A stretch of DNA of 64,000 nt from Cannabis sativa (Eukaryota > Streptophyta > Magnoliopsida > Rosales > Cannabaceae): assembly GCF_029168945.1 (NCBI RefSeq), contig NC_083603.1, positions 12,524,001 to 12,588,000 of the forward strand, in the 5' to 3' direction. Below the pieces are notes generated by a model that made no database searches, was not told the origin of the DNA, and saw only the letters and a program-made list of their open reading frames with translations. Shown here in pieces: positions 20,127 through 33,104 of this stretch; position 1 is the stretch's first letter; each line of letters begins with the position of its first letter. The translations under genes were made by a program, and so were the position numbers.

Positions 20127-23100
20127 TAGGATTTCGTCCCCGAAATCTAACCTGAATAGCTCTGGATGCTGAGTCCTCATATCCGACTCCAACTCCCAGG
20201 TGGCTTCTTCCACCTTACTATTCCTCCAGAGCACCTTAACCAGTGCAATAGTCTTGTTCTGAAGAACTTTTTCTTTTCTATCCAAAATCTGAACAGGTTG
20301 CTCTTCATAGGATATGTCTGGTGTAAGTTCAAGGGTTTCATAACTCAAGACATGAGTCGGGTCTGACACGTATTTCTTTAACATAGAAATGTGAAATACG
20401 TCATGAACAGCCGATAGTGCTGGTGGTAAGGCTAGCCGATACGCTACCTGCCCGACCTTCTCAAGTATCTGAAATGGGCCAATGAACCTAGGGCTTAACT
20501 TACCCTTCTTCCCGAAGCGCCTAATACCCTTCATTGGTGAAACCCGCAGGAAAACATGTTCCCCTGCCTGAAATGTAACATCTCTGCGCTTCGGATCAGC
20601 ATAACTTTTCTGCCTGCTTTGAGAAGCAAGCATCCGAGCCTTGATCTTATCAATAGCTTCATTGGTCTTTTGCACCAACTCTGGACCCAGGTACTTCCTT
20701 TCTCCTGTCTCGTCCCAATGAATAGGAGAACGACATTTTCTACCATATAACATCTCATAGGGAGCCATCCCTATTGTACTTTGGTAGCTGTTGTTGTAGG
20801 AGAATTCAATTAAAGGCAAGTACTTACTCCATGAACCCTCAAAGTCCATGACACAGGCTCGCAATAGGTCTTCTAAAATTTGGATAGTTCTTTCTGACTG
20901 ACCATCAGTCTGAGGGTGAAAGAATGTACTAAACTTTAACTTGGTACCCATAGCCTTCTGAAGACTCACCCAAAACTTCGATGTGAACTTTGGATCCCTG
21001 TCTGATACAATAGATTTAGGGGCTCCATGGAGACGAACTATCTCCTTCACATACAATTCAGCATATTGATCCACTGAATATGTAACTTTCACTGGTAAGA
21101 AGTGAGCTGACTTTGTGAATCTGTCCACGATAACCCAAACAGAATCATACATTCCTGTAGTTCTAGGCAAACCAGTTACAAAGTCCATAGCGATGTCCTC
21201 CCACTTCCATTCTGGAAGGACTAAAGGTTGCAATAACCTGTAGGCCTCGATGTTCAAATTCTTAATCTGTGGCGGAGTTAAACACTTGGACACATAGTCC
21301 ACCACATCTCTTTTCATCCCATACCACCAGAAGTAGGGTTTTAAATCCTGATACATCTTGGTGGTTCCCGGATGCAATGAATAAGGCGTGGTATGAGCTT
21401 CATCAAATATCTCTTTCTTAAGCTCATCCACACTAGGAACACAAACTCGAGCTTTATATAGCAACATTCCACTGCTCGAGACTGAAAAGCCTCTAGGCCG
21501 ACCAGCCACCACTTCATCTCGAACTTTAACTAGCTCGGGATCTTCCCGTTGTGCTTTTCTGATTCTCTCCAATATATCAGATTGGAGTGTTAAATTGTTT
21601 AATTTCCCGCCCACGAACTCAATTCCTGCACTAACCATTTCTGAGGCTAGTTGAGGAGCTATCATAACTGTAGTACAAACTTGTCCGGGACCTTTTCTGC
21701 TTAAAGCATCGGCCACAACATTGGCTTTCCCGGGGTGATAGAGTATTTCACAATCGTAGTCCTTAACCAACTCCAACCACCTTCTCTGCCTCATATTCAA
21801 ATCTTTCTGGGTGAAAAAGTATTTGAGACTTTTATGATCAGTATATATCTCACACTTTTCACCGTAAAGATAATGTCGCCAAATCTTTAAAGCAAAAACC
21901 ACAGCAGCGAGCTCTAAATCATGAGTTGGGTAACGCTGCTCATAATCCTTCAGTTGACGAGAGGCATAGGCTATAACTCTGTCAGCTTGCATCAGAACAC
22001 ATCCCAGACCCTGTCTGGATGCATCACAATAAACCACAAATTTCTCTTGATCTGATGGCAAAGCTAACACCGGAGCTGTTATCAAACGCTGCTTCAACTC
22101 CTGAAAGCTTGACTCACACTTATCTGACCACACAAATCTCTGATTTTTCTTGGTCAATTCGGTTAGGGGCATAGAAAGTTTAGAAAATCCTTCAACGAAA
22201 CGTCGATAATACCCTGCTAACCCGAGAAAACTTCGAACTTCTGTCACAGACTTGGGCCTCGGCCAATTCTTCACTGATTCCACCTTGTTTGGATCGACCA
22301 TAATTCCATTCTTCCCAACAATATGACCCAGAAAGGATACCTCGGACAACCAGAATTCACACTTTTTGAACTTGGCATACAGCTTGTGATCCCTAAGTCG
22401 CTGTAACACCATTCGAAGATGATGCTCGTGCTCCTCTTCTGACTGAGAGTATACAAGAATGTCATCGATAAACACTATAACGCAGTTATCGAGGAAATCC
22501 TTGAATACCCTATTCATGAGATCCATAAAGGCCGCAGGAGCATTAGTCAATCCGAATGACATTACCAGAAACTCATAGTGCCCATATCTGGTTCTAAAAG
22601 CAGTCTTCGGTATATCCTCCTCCCGAATTCTGAGTTGGTGATAACCCGACCGTAAATCAATCTTTGAAAACACAGTCTTTTCCTGAAGCTGGTCGAACAA
22701 ATCGTCGATTCTGGGCAACGGGTACTTATTCTTAATCGTCAGCTTGTTAAGTTCCCGATAATCAATACACATTCTGAGGGAACCATCTTTCTTTTTCACA
22801 AAAAGAACCGGAGCTCCCCAGGGCGACACACTGGGTCGAATAAACCCAATATCAAGCATCCCCTGAAGTTGTAATTTAAGCTCCTTGAGTTCCGCTGGAG
22901 CCATCTTATATGGAGCTTTAGAAACAGGTTCGACTCCAGGTGCCAAATCAATCACAAAGTCAATCTCTCGCTGTGGCGGCAATCCCGGCAACTCCTCGGG
23001 AAACACATCAAGAAAATATTTCACTACCCGGACTACCTCAGGCCCAAATGTTTCAGGTCTGCTGGAGTCAAATACTACTGCTAGAAATCCTACACAACCA

Positions 23101-24398
23101 GTGCATAGTAAATCCCTAGCTCTCAACACCGAAATAACCGGGATCCGAGACCCCTGAACCGATCCAACATAAACAAATGGATCTTCACCTTCCGGCTGAA
23201 AAGTCACCATTTTACGCCTACAATCTATACTGGCCGAATACTTGGATAAGAAATCCATTCCCAGTATAATATCAAACTCAGTTAGTTTCAATTCTATGAG
23301 ATCAGTACTCAATTCCCTATTTTCAATCCCAATCGGCATAGACCTAATGCGCCTATTAGAGATAACCAATTCCCCGCTAGGCATTAGGGTTCCAAACCCT
23401 CTTTCTAAAATTTCACAAGGCCTACCCAAAAGATCAATCACTCTTGTAGCCACATATGAACGTGTAGCTCCCGAGTCAAATAATACTGTAAATAACAAGT
23501 TGTTGACGGGAAGCTGACCTGTCACAACAGAAGGACTGGCTGCAGCATCAGCTTGGGTAATGGCAAATACACGAGCAGGAACCGGTTTCACCTCGGCTTT
23601 TGGCTCCTCTTTCTTTGCCTGGGGGCAATCTTTCTTGAAATGCCCCACCATGCCACACAGGAAGCATGTCTTCCGGTTACATTCTCCCGGATGATGTTTC
23701 TTACCCCGTGGACACTCAGGATAAGAGTAACCTTGGCGTCCTCCTCTACCTTGGTTCCCACGGAACCGCTTGCTTTGCCCCGAGCCACCAGAAGTTGGAA
23801 CAACTTTTCTTTTCTGCTCAGTGGTGGAGTCACCACCATCCCTACCATAAACAGGAGTAGGAATAGTGGGGGTTCCACCAACACTCGGAGTCACCCTGGG
23901 CTCCTGAAGGAATTTCACCGCACCCTCGGCTCTCAAAGCCTTTTCAACCATCTCCGCATAAGTGGTTGCCTCAGTAGTAGTAATAACCCGATCATGTCTA
24001 ATTTTTGCACTCAAACCCGCCAAGTATTTTTCCTTCTTACTGAAGTCAGTTGGCACAATTCCCACTGCTAGCTTGGCCAAACGGTCAAACTTTGTCGTAT
24101 ACTCAGTAACCGACATTCCCTCAGTTTGAACCAACTCGGTGAACTCTTTCCGCTTTGCACTGCGGACTGCTTCGTTGTAATACTTGGAGTTAAACAACTC
24201 CTTGAATTCTTCCCAGGTCATCAGCGTGACGTCTCGAGTGAGGGTTATTAACTCCCACCACATGAGAGCGTCTTCCTGAAACTGGAAAGTGGCACATGTT
24301 ACCCGGTCATTTCCAACCACTCCCATAAAATTGAGGATGCGTTCTATTACCGAAAGCCACTGCTCGGCCTTCATCACATCAGGGCCTCCCAGAAACAC
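20112..24398 (-). CDS. GYP1 gag-pol polyprotein (most of gag plus all of pol)
   Basis: This 1428-codon open stretch is the retroelement polyprotein after one gag stop. Numbering within it: gag capsid region 1-160; zinc knuckle [14 protein letters not shown] 245-258; protease active site FDSGAT 307-312; RT with [12 protein letters not shown] (Asp 581) and catalytic FIDDILVYS 643-651; RNase H with [10 protein letters not shown] (Asp 792), Glu 829 and YTDHKSL (Asp 854); integrase with zinc-finger His 1002 and 1009 and Cys 1039; core Asp in AMDFVTGLP (1072), VSDRDPKF (1133) and Glu in DGQSERT (1169); and a C-terminal chromodomain-like tail ending [13 protein letters not shown]. The zinc finger lacks its second Cys (CLTPPQ in place of C-x2-C), apparently through two nearby compensating indels. 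The tail and motifs fit the Tekay/Del chromoviruses. Confidence 0.9.
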   Translation of the reverse strand: MFLGGPDVMKAEQWLSVIERILNFMGVVGNDRVTCATFQFQEDALMWWELITLTRDVTLMTWEEFKELFNSKYYNEAVRSAKRKEFTELVQTEGMSVTEYTTKFDRLAKLAVGIVPTDFSKKEKYLAGLSAKIRHDRVITTTEATTYAEMVEKALRAEGAVKFLQEPRVTPSVGGTPTIPTPVYGRDGGDSTTEQKRKVVPTSGGSGQSKRFRGNQGRGGRQGYSYPECPRGKKHHPGECNRKTCFLCGMVGHFKKDCPQAKKEEPKAEVKPVPARVFAITQADAAASPSVVTGQLPVNNLLFTVLFDSGATRSYVATRVIDLLGRPCEILERGFGTLMPSGELVISNRRIRSMPIGIENRELSTDLIELKLTEFDIILGMDFLSKYSASIDCRRKMVTFQPEGEDPFVYVGSVQGSRIPVISVLRARDLLCTGCVGFLAVVFDSSRPETFGPEVVRVVKYFLDVFPEELPGLPPQREIDFVIDLAPGVEPVSKAPYKMAPAELKELKLQLQGMLDIGFIRPSVSPWGAPVLFVKKKDGSLRMCIDYRELNKLTIKNKYPLPRIDDLFDQLQEKTVFSKIDLRSGYHQLRIREEDIPKTAFRTRYGHYEFLVMSFGLTNAPAAFMDLMNRVFKDFLDNCVIVFIDDILVYSQSEEEHEHHLRMVLQRLRDHKLYAKFKKCEFWLSEVSFLGHIVGKNGIMVDPNKVESVKNWPRPKSVTEVRSFLGLAGYYRRFVEGFSKLSMPLTELTKKNQRFVWSDKCESSFQELKQRLITAPVLALPSDQEKFVVYCDASRQGLGCVLMQADRVIAYASRQLKDYEQRYPTHDLELAAVVFALKIWRHYLYGEKCEIYTDHKSLKYFFTQKDLNMRQRRWLELVKDYDCEILYHPGKANVVADALSRKGPGQVCTTVMIAPQLASEMVSAGIEFVGGKLNNLTLQSDILERIRKAQREDPELVKVRDEVVAGRPRGFSVSSSGMLLYKARVCVPSVDELKKEIFDEAHTTPYSLHPGTTKMYQDLKPYFWWYGMKRDVVDYVSKCLTPPQIKNLNIEAYRLLQPLVLPEWKWEDIAMDFVTGLPRTTGMYDSVWVIVDRFTKSAHFLPVKVTYSVDQYAELYVKEIVRLHGAPKSIVSDRDPKFTSKFWVSLQKAMGTKLKFSTFFHPQTDGQSERTIQILEDLLRACVMDFEGSWSKYLPLIEFSYNNSYQSTIGMAPYEMLYGRKCRSPIHWDETGERKYLGPELVQKTNEAIDKIKARMLASQSRQKSYADPKRRDVTFQAGEHVFLRVSPMKGIRRFGKKGKLSPRFIGPFQILEKVGQVAYRLALPPALSAVHDVFHISMLKKYVSDPTHVLSYETLELTPDISYEEQPVQILDRKEKVLQNKTIALVKVLWRNSKVEEATWELESDMRTQHPELFRLDFGDEILLTGG

Positions 24399-24413
24399 TG
24401 GAGGTGCCTGTTT

Positions 24414-24749
24414 TCAAAATCTTTCGTATAACGGTTCCATACGGTTGCCAACAGCAGGTTGCTCTGCTGGCACCGCGGGAACTGCAACAGCCTGAACCAC
24501 TTGAGGAGGCACGGCAGGAGGACCCTGCCGCCTCAACCTTTGGATCTCTTCATCTTGCTGGTGAATTCTATCTTGCATCTCAGTGAATCTTTGCTCCCAA
24601 TCAGGAGGAGCTTGGGGTGGATTTACAGGACAACCACCCTGAGCTCTGCCACGGCCACGGCCGCGACCGCGAGGATTTTGGGGATTCCTCTGACCGCCTC
24701 CGGTCTCAACCATGCCACCCTGACTTCTTATATTTCGCGGGGCGTCCAT
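24414..24749 (-). pseudogene. GYP1 gag N-terminus, cut by one stop codon
   Basis: The 111-residue frame starts MDAPRNIRSQGG, has an Arg-Gly-rich patch (RGRGRGRGRAQGG) and a coiled-coil-like segment (FTEMQDRIHQQDEEIQRLRR), and stops after MEPLYERF. The stop is TGA at 24416-24414; the next codon continues [15 protein letters not shown] in the same frame as 20112-24398. GYP2 has Arg at this place (YERFRKLAPP), so the stop is best explained as CGA to TGA. Gag forms the particle, and the RG patch probably contacts RNA. Confidence 0.85.
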
Positions 24750-25016
24750 TTAATAGGACTTAGCCTGCGAATCCATAAGCCAGGCAGGTTAGACAGCGAT
24801 CAAAATTAACACCGCTCTTAATAACTTAAAGGCAACACACTTTCTTTTCTTTTTTAAGAAAATATATTTAATTTAAATCTAATATGCTTCCTAACATGCT
24901 TTCACATTCACATTTATTTAAGGTACTAAACAAGTACAGGCTTACTGAACCGTGAACCGAGCTTTCTCTGATGAAGATTGTACATGTCATAGCAAGCTTC
25001 GGTAGACAAACTTGGC

Positions 25017-25029
25017 GGCTCTGATACCA
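25017..25029 (-). other. GYP1 primer-binding site
   Basis: The minus strand reads TGGTATCAGAGCC four bases from the 5' LTR, a perfect match to the usual plant initiator-tRNA-Met PBS. Confidence 0.85.
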
Positions 25030-25033
25030 AAAT

Positions 25034-27156
25034 TGTAACGCCCTAATGCTAAGGCACGCTACAGTGCTTTTTCAATAATTGTGCAATCTTTGCTAATCAA
25101 AGAAATTTCTCGAAAAACGTGTCAAATTAAAACTTTTGCATTAAATACTAAACTTTGTAATTTAATAAAATATTTACAAGTGCCGGGATCCCGATTTTTT
25201 AAACTTTATAAAATTTACTTTTCAAAATACACAGAGTTACAGGTCGCACAACGACTTTCAAAATACAACTCCCAGATGTCCCGACACCGAACACTCCAGG
25301 TCGCGCCGCTTGACATGTACAATCTCACCCGAGCTCAGGTTCACTCTTGTTCAGCCTTCGCCTTTCCTTTACCTACACATGGAAGCAGAAACTGTGAGTG
25401 AACAGACTCAGTAAGAAATGCATATAACATATCATATAATTTCCGACCTGTAAATAGGCGCCCATACACCTATTTACAGAGCTTAACAGATGAGTATGAA
25501 CGTTCAAACTACTTGTGCTATTGACCATGATATCACTCCTACCAGCTTTATAATCGAACTGTAGGACCGACACAATGTTCGTGCCGCTATGATAGCGTCA
25601 ACAACACCCAAAAGTATAATTGGCCATGATATCACTCTTAACCAGTACGATGCCTGTACTGCTGAACCGACACGATGGTTGTGTCGCTATGATAGTACCA
25701 ATTCATACTTTCAAGGGAGAATATCACTCTTAACCAGTACGATGCCTGTACTGCTGAACCGACACAATGATTGTGTCGCTATGATATCACCCGAACACAT
25801 ATAATGATACAAACAGCATGCATATATATCATACATATACATACACCCAGATAATCACATCACACATTATACACAGTTCTTACCTGTTTTCCGAATTCAA
25901 GTGTCTTTGGCCAGGCACGAACGGAATTCTCGTGCTAGATGGATGCCCTAATCACATATTGAAACCGGGTAAGTCACATGATTAAAACCCTAATCCCGGG
26001 AAACCCAATACCAAAACCCTAGGTTCTGCTATATTCTAACTCTGGAAATGGGGAAACACCCAACCGAGGCACTGAAATGGACAAAAATTGAGAAAACGAA
26101 GTGCTCGGGATTCCTGCCAAAACCGGCTGGCCAGGTTTGTGTGATGCAAAGCCGGCCGGTTTGCACCAGTAATCCCAAAACACCTCCTCCATTGCTCAAT
26201 TTTCCACCAAATGTTACCAAACTTTCCAGAGCTCCTATTCAATGCATAAACAATAAAACCCAGCCAGTATTTCGCAGAACAAACCATCCAAAATTAATTT
26301 GCCATTAATGAACAAAGCCTTGTATTCAAAACTTAAAATTGCATAAAATCATTAACACCAATCAAAACCAGCTGCTATGGCCTAAATTCTACTCAATCTA
26401 ACCCTAGAATTCGAACCAAACCATCATCAAACTCTAACAGCTCCTATAACACCATTTCACTATTTTAACTACTTCAAAACTTGAAAAAAAAAAGAGAAGG
26501 AACCATTAGGGCTTACCTTAGATTGAGTTTCCCCCTTGAAACCTTGCTGAAAATCCAAAGAAATGAAAGTAAAACTCTGATTTTGCCTTTGATTAACCCC
26601 AGCCGAAAGCAAGAGAGAGAGAGAGAATGGTGAGATGAATTTCTAAGTTTTTCCTATTTTCTCAAAATGAATTAAGGTTGGGAAAATCCTTTTTCCTTGC
26701 TGAATAAAGTTTGCTAGGTGTCAACTAATCACAAAGCCACCTATCCATAACTTAAATAAAATGTCCAAATTGCCCTTTGACTCAAACTTAGGGTATTTCT
26801 AAAACTAGGGGTAAAATGGTCAATTTCCATAACCCCGCTCAATCCCGATATTTTATTTTCTCTAAAATATTTCCCCCTATGAAATAAGGTTCTAAACTTA
26901 CCCATGTGATCAATCTAGCCATCCATCGCATTTTCCGTTGTCGCCAAGCAAAAATTACAAAAATAACATATTACACATATAAGCTAGATAATACCCCTAG
27001 AGTTTAATAAAATCTCCGGAATTGAGAAATTATAACTCTAATATTTATTTCTAAATATTGGGGTCCACAAATAAATTAATTCACAAATAATAGTAAAATA
27101 ACAAAAATTAATGCTAATTGCCTTTACTAATCCACATTACTAGAGCGGTCATTACA
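25034..27156 (-). repeat. GYP1 5' LTR
   Basis: TGTAACGCCC...TCATTACA, 2123 bp, closely matching 17973-20110. It carries the same hairpin array at 25516-25790. A GA-rich run (about 26612-26625) and an 'aaaaaaaaagagaagg' stretch differ by one or two bases from the other LTR. Confidence 0.9.
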
Positions 27157-27369
27157 TCCTTAGTTGTTTCATTGTCGGATTGAGGTGTGTAGGATAAAAA
27201 CCATCGTACGGGCCCATAAATCCTAGGATGGGCACACTTGGGTGTGTAAGTTCTAACATTTCATGAATTTTCTAGAGGTGCCATGGGGCCCTCAAGTAGG
27301 ATGTCTTAACTTATTTGGCCCTTATGAGTCTAGGTCAAAGTCGTGGGGTTGACTTTTTTGACTTCTCAA
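27157..27369. repeat. continuation of the older repeat after GYP1
   Basis: It resumes with TCCTT and continues the text broken at 17972. It holds phrases such as 'ccatcgtacgggcccataaa' and 'gccatggggccctcaag'. No gene is seen. The element type is unknown. Confidence 0.4.
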
Positions 27370-27944
27370 AAATTAAGTATAACAATACATAATATAGATA
27401 TGTTATAAATTATCCACTATTTATATCATATCAATCAATAATTCTCCATAGACAATGTAATCGGGATTTAAAATTATCGTTTTACTCTTTAATTATATTT
27501 TATCACTAAAATACTTAGTTGACATAATGATATTTTAGTAAACTGATTCAATTACTGAAATGAGCGTTCTATCATTATATGTTTCAACCAAGCTAAAATA
27601 AAATTATCATTTTACTTCTAACATAATATAAGCTATAGATATATGACTAACACTCCTACTCAATTATGTTACTAAGTTCCCAAGATGTATGTATGGGCTA
27701 GTCCATAGGGTAAGATGGTAAGGAATAGGTCAAAGAGCTCAAATCAAAAATTAGCTTAAAGCTTAATCATGTCAAGATTCCGATTTAAATGATTTATGAT
27801 AAACTTAGTGATATTGACTTAAAATAGATATAACGGTAAGATTATGATATATGTTGTAATGTTAATATTGGTCAAGTCTAATATAAACCTATATATCTGA
27901 CATCAAGTTTATTTTACCAATGTCTTGGAAAAGACATACAACGT
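27370..27944 (-). repeat. old, diverged LTR fragment of the COP1 family
   Basis: The order of phrases follows 16600-17130: 'atagat.tgttataaattatcca', 'caatcaataattctccatag', 'tttttatcactaaaatactta', 'aaatgagcgttctatcat', 'caatgtcttggaaaagacat'. There are many substitutions. It ends abruptly at about 27944, where a different TGTTAGGG sequence starts. Confidence 0.6.
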
Positions 27945-30268
27945 TGTTAGGGTTTACGTTCTGAAAAGCCTGTAAAGATATTTTAATTACAAATATAAGC
28001 TAAAAAAAATTAATATATGTTTCAATGTTGAATTATTTATTAATAATTCATGTATAAATATCAAGAAATTTCTTATTCATATATGAGGTTGTGACTTGTA
28101 TTGTATGGAGAACAAAGATCATAAGTTATGAATAAAATAGTCAGCAACATATTATAGTTATAGAATCTTTAATCAACGATTGTTAGTATAGTTTACTAAT
28201 GCCCGTTATTCAGTGCAAGCAGTCTTGATTCAAATCACTGATGTAGACGGACATCTCGATGAAAGTGTTGTATATAATAAAGATTATATATGAGAATGAT
28301 CGATATGTAATTAAGTTGTCTATATCAAACTAGTCGTTTACTATAAAGACCTAATTCATATCATAACTATGATCAATTATCATATCGGTCTAAATTTGAG
28401 AATTCATGAACTCTTATTCGTTCTTACAACTTCTATTTTAGGAAGCTGATAATATGGATGACTGAGAACTTGATTTTAATATGGAATCTTGACTTTCCTA
28501 ATACAAATCGAATATTGATTTCCTTTAATTGTTAATTTTAAAACTGAAAGTTGTGCACAAATTTAGATCGAATCTAAATTATACTTTTACTAGTGAATTA
28601 ATGGTCCTTAAAGAAAAATAGGTAACTAGAAGGGTAAAATAGTAATTTGACCAAAACTAATTATGGACCAATACATATACGGCTAATCAGTGGTATTGAT
28701 TATATAAACAGATATTGTAGTTAAATTTACTAAATATAATTCTTTAATTACTAAGAGTATAATTTAATATTTTTAGTGGAATAATAGTGAAATTAATAAA
28801 TAAGAGTATTTGATTGATGAGATTCAATAAGTAATCTAATTTATTTGAACTTGGTGTTAAAGGTCACAGGTTACCGGATCACCACTATATAACATTGGTA
28901 AGAGTATGGATGATACAAAATAATGATGTTGAGAAAAATCTATTTTGAAATAGTAAAATATTAATTATTTATTTTTGAAATAAATAGTTTATTTTTAAAT
29001 TTATTACTTATATAAATTAGGGAGACAATGATGTTTTTAGAACAAGAAACCGTCTTGTAATAATATTACAAGGTGGCCTTAGCACTTTGTTCCAACACAA
29101 TGATAGGCGCCTACTACAATGGCGTACGTCCCCACTTTGTTTATTTTCGGATTAACTAATTAATTAAAAAGATAAATATTTATTTAAATTTAAATTTGAA
29201 AAGTTTTATAGATATTTATTCATGGTTGAGATGAGAGATGGTTGAGAAATTTGTTAGGTCTTTTTTTGGCATTAATCAAAATATCATTTAATTTATTGTG
29301 TAATTTAATTAATTTTCTTGTGTTAATTTCGTGGCTTTGATTGCTCTTTTTCTATAAGAAAAGTTTTATTTTCAAATGTTCTTTTTTGTTTAGGAAACTT
29401 GTCATTCAAGAGAATGAATTATCTTTATGGAAAGTTGCCTGTTTTTGAAAAAATTGACTTTCCCTTTTTCTAATTATTAATTTTGGTTTTGCTATGTATA
29501 TAGCAAATCAAATAATCTTTATTTGGCAGGAATTGAATACCAAATTGTGATGTTGGTCCTATTTAAAAAGTTTTCTGTTTGATCCTGATCTGTCGTAGCA
29601 AAATCAAAATTTGATGTTGCATATTAGGGATTTTTTAAGGAATGTTTTGTACAACTTTGAAAACGTGTTTGTGGCTGTCTCTAGGGTCTCTATGGTCTAT
29701 AAATAGGTCATAGAGAGAAGTCAAATGTTTCTTATCTCTTCTAGTTTAATTTTGCATATTTTTATATTTGTGAGGAGAGAGTTTTTTTGTTTTTTTTGTG
29801 AAAACTTAGAGTGTTCAGCTAGGTTTTAGTCTTTGTTTATTGTTCTTATATTGTTCTTAGAATAGGTTAAAGAACTTCATTGAACAAGAGAAGGGTCTTC
29901 AAGAGAAGACTTATCAAAACCTTACTTTGGGAGGAAGTAAGCACTCACATCAAAAGACGAAGGGAGTATGTTGTTTGGTGGTGTTTAGAAATCAGATTGG
30001 TAAAGTAAATTACAAAGGATTGCGGCAAAGCTTTAGGAGGAGTCTAAACTTGTTTAAGTCAATTATATTTGTAAATATTTGTGACTTCACTAAGTGGTTT
30101 TATTCTTTTGACGTGGCCCCATGTACTTGGAATGTTTGAAAGAACATTGATACTACGTATAATTTTCTTCTCTCAAGTTTTTATATTCTGCACTATTTTT
30201 CTGTTATTTTATTGTAAATTTGTGTTCTGCAGCAACAAACATCTATTTTGTTACTGTTGATCGTAACA
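27945..30268 (+). repeat. possible old solo LTR, TGTTAG...GTAACA
   Basis: The block interrupts the COP1-family fragment, begins TGTTA and ends TAACA, and holds a good TATA box (CTATAAATAGG, 29698-29708) followed by a T-rich, gene-free leader-like region. No matching target duplication was found (AACGT versus GTTGT), so the limits are tentative. An alternative is an unrelated promoter-bearing repeat. No coding region is seen in this 2.3-kb stretch. Confidence 0.3.
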
Positions 30269-31869
30269 GTTGTGTTTTTAATTACTAGAATTTTATAAAT
30301 ATATTGACATTTATAAAAATACGATTTTTCAAAATTTTCTCAAAATGGTTGAGATATTTTCTCAAGTGATTGAGATATTCCTTCAAACAGTTATTAGATA
30401 TTTATTTTAAATTAAATGTTTAAATTGATAATAATAATATATATAACAGAATCAGTTACAGATATTTATTTTAATATTTAAAAATTATTATTTGATAGTT
30501 AAATAAATAAATATCTTATATTTAATTAAATTTTTAATATTATTATATTAATTATAATTAATATACTGTTATAAACCTAAAAAATGTAATAAATTAAATT
30601 GTATCATCATTTCCTTTTTAGGTAGAGTTATTGTTCTTGTCTTGAGATTAAAATAAGAATATTATTATTTTTGTGTATCCTATCAACTTACACTAATCTT
30701 TGTATATGGTGGTAGATCTGGAAAATCGTTATTTGAGTGTCATTACTGTTCATGGATACAACTTACAAAAAGATAGCAATGACACTTCATCAAGAGGTAA
30801 ACTATTTTATCTTTTCATCTTTTAATTTAATATATATACATGTAGATGATTGGTACAATAATAATTGTTAACATATTTTCGTTGCATACTAAATTTAATA
30901 CTATACTTCATTATAATTATAATTAATTATTATAAACTTTATATTTAATTTTGTTGTTATTTCACCTACTTAATGAGAAATATATTCTCCAAGCAAAAAA
31001 AAAAAAAGAGGGGCGGGTCATCCTACGTTGGAAGATTTTTTTTTTAAATTATTGTGTTTTAAAATTAAAATTATTTGAAAGATTATAAAGTTGATGGTGT
31101 CATTGATAGCTTTTAAGGCCAAATTTAGAATGAAACAAAAATATGACAAAAACAAACCATAATGATATAATTAGGAGTGACAATTCAGGTCAAGACACGA
31201 TAATACCATATAAAATTGATATAAATTATTGTGAGTTAGAGTCATAAAAAGTATACGTCACTTGAAATTGGGTCAAACCCGAATGACATGATTATTATTT
31301 GAGTTGGATTAAGATTAACGTATGTGACAAGAAATCAACACGAATTGATCCATTTATATCTAATATATTATTAAAATTATTAGTTTATAGTTAAATTTGT
31401 TATTTATTTTCATAAAAAAATATATAGATTAGAAAGAAAATTATTTACAAGAATACAAGATTGATAATTTGTGATAAATTATTTTAGTTAATAAATATTA
31501 TTTATTTACAGTTTGATTTGATATATTTTTATTTAGTATATTATTTAAATGGGTCCAAAAAAAATTGATATAATTATAAATAATCATGTTAGTCAATGTG
31601 TATTGTAACATAAATATAATCAACACGCTAACACGATAAGTTAACCCAAAAACATGATAGGTTGGGTTAAGATTAAAATTTGTTGACACGAAATATATAC
31701 ATTAGATTAGGGGATGACCAAATAAATATATCCAACTACATAATACGAACACTTATATAACACGGTAACAAGAATTGCCACCTAGGCATAATGCCTAAAA
31801 TAAAGCTAGTCTAGACAAAAAAAAAAAAAGTCTAAAAACAAGTTATACCATACATCACACAAACAATAT
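30269..31869. other. AT-rich DNA, no gene; degenerate repeat near 31160-31760
   Basis: Nothing with coding character was found. Between about 31160 and 31760 there are recurring phrases (gacacgataa, acacgctaacacgataag, gttgggttaagattaa, ttgacacgaaata) that resemble a common plant interspersed repeat of uncertain class. Its ends could not be defined. Confidence 0.35.
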
Positions 31870-32198
31870 TTATTAAAAGGGTAATTTGCGGCATAACCTC
31901 CTTAAGTGGTCAAATTTTTGCAACTAACCTCCAATTCTAAAATTTTGGTGGCAAAACCTCCTAAACTCAAGTTCTGTTAGCACTTAGCCATTTCCATCCA
32001 TTTTTGGGTGTTAAATGCCAGGTTGGAATGTCTACATGTACACGGTCTACACGTGGCACAATTTTATTGGTCCAAGTAATTATTATTTAAAATTAGAATA
32101 AAAAAATTAATTATTTTTAAAATAAAAATAAAAAAATAAAAATATTTCTTTTTCTTTAAAAATTAAAAAAAAAAAACAATTTTAAAAAAAAAAAACCC

Positions 32199-32256
32199 TC
32201 CTCCTCCTCCTCCTCCTCTTTCTTCTTCTTCTTCTTCTTCTTCTTCTTCTTCTTCT
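32199..32256. repeat. CTC/TTC microsatellite
   Basis: (CTC)n passes into (TTC)n just upstream of the captured exon. Such runs are frequent in plant 5' UTRs and may have come with the captured gene. Confidence 0.7.
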
Positions 32257-32258
32257 AT

Positions 32259-32535
32259 CTTGCTGAGTCCCATCAAGATGCCATCGAAACCCTTACCCTC
32301 CAGGGTGTCGATCTCTCAGGTCCGGTCTCACATCTAAAACCTCTCATATTTTCCTCATTTTCCTGGGAAAATATGTTGAACCTCTGGTTTCTCTGCTTTC
32401 CCGCAACTTTTCAAGATCCACACTCACCCCATTTTTTTACGTTTCAGATCTATAGCAAAAGTATTTAGTTAGAAGGTTTTTGTTTATCTGTGTTTATATG
32501 GCAGGGATTGTCACTTGCGTACCAGGAGAGGGTGG
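32259..32535 (+). pseudogene. captured ARMC6-like gene fragment (exon, intron, exon)
   Basis: An open stretch at 32259-32319 reads LAESHQDAIETLTLQGVDLS and ends at a CAG|GT donor. A TTTATATGGCAG acceptor ends at 32504. Across the 185-bp gap the frame continues GIVTCVPGEG. The junction 'QGVDLS-GIV' resembles the N-terminal region of ARMC6-type armadillo-repeat proteins, where a Q-G-V-D-L-S phrase precedes the repeats; this is from memory of the family. Sequence after about 32535 no longer reads as that protein. The start of the gene and its armadillo repeats are absent, so no function is expected, though a chimeric transcript is possible. Confidence 0.5.
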
Positions 32536-33104
32536 TGTTTGTTTATCTGTGTTTCAGATTTCTCGTCCTTCTTTCTTTTTCTTTCTCTTTGCGTTTAGCT
32601 CGTGGTGTTGGTTTTGTGGAGATGGTGGTTTGTGGTGTTGCACGGGTATGGATGAAAAAGGTGGCTGGAGGTCGAGTTTCGTGGTTGTTTGCTAGGCCTG
32701 GTGATGTTGCAGCTCCGTGGGGATGGATGGAGGTGCTGGTGGGAAGAGTGGAGTCTTGCTGCTGGATTCTCAAATTGGGGGAAAATGGCGGCAATGATGG
32801 GGATGAAGCTTCGGATTTTGACGGTAATGGTGGACTGAGTTGTTGGTTCGTGGAGATGGTGATTCGGTTTAGGGATTGGTGGAAATGGAAGTGGTGAATG
32901 GTTCGTGGTGGATAGGAGGGTGGATGGATGGAAATGGTGATAATGGAGTTGCTGGTGGTCTCGTGGGATTGGTGGTGGTTGTGCGTGGAGCTGGTTAATG
33001 GGGCTGATTTTGGGGGAGTCGGCTAGGGTTTCAAAGATGAAGAAGTTAGAGAGAGAAGAAGAATGAGGCGTGAGGATAGAAGAAGAAGAAGAAAGAAAAA
33101 GAAA
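32536..33104 (-). other. second captured segment in the Pack-MULE, origin unknown
   Basis: On the plus strand this is GGTGG-rich text with overlapping open frames. On the minus strand it has the look of a plant 5' region: CTTCTTC repeats, 'aaccctagccgactccccc', then C- and A-rich DNA. I do not recognise a protein. The overlapping frames at 32490-32897 and 32543-32794 are probably compositional. Confidence 0.35.

Larger units (their letters stand above)
17973..27156 (-). mobile_element. GYP1: Tekay/Del-like chromovirus, nearly intact, minus strand
   Basis: This 9184-bp Ty3/gypsy element is bounded by LTRs of 2138 and 2123 bp and by a perfect TCCTT duplication (17968-17972, 27157-27161). On the minus strand it has a PBS, a single gag-pol frame (24749 to 20112) with domain order gag-protease-RT-RNase H-integrase-chromodomain-like tail, and a polypurine tract. 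The LTRs are very similar apart from a 14-bp indel and a few clustered changes, so the insertion is fairly young. One in-frame stop in gag and a scrambled integrase zinc finger probably make it inactive. It is the best-preserved autonomous-type copy here. Confidence 0.9.

Noticed and set aside
20112..24749. Envelope-like ORF or extra gene in GYP1
   Set aside because: The frame ends in the chromodomain-like tail directly at the PPT; there is no room for another ORF before the 3' LTR.
27945..30268. Confident solo LTR call with target duplication
   Set aside because: Flanking pentamers AACGT and GTTGT do not match and no second copy is in the window, so I kept it only as a low-confidence repeat.
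32490..32897. 135-codon plus-strand ORF in the Pack-MULE as a functional protein
   Set aside because: Only the first ~14 codons match the captured exon. The rest is GGTGG-rich low-complexity text that is open in more than one frame and on both strands.
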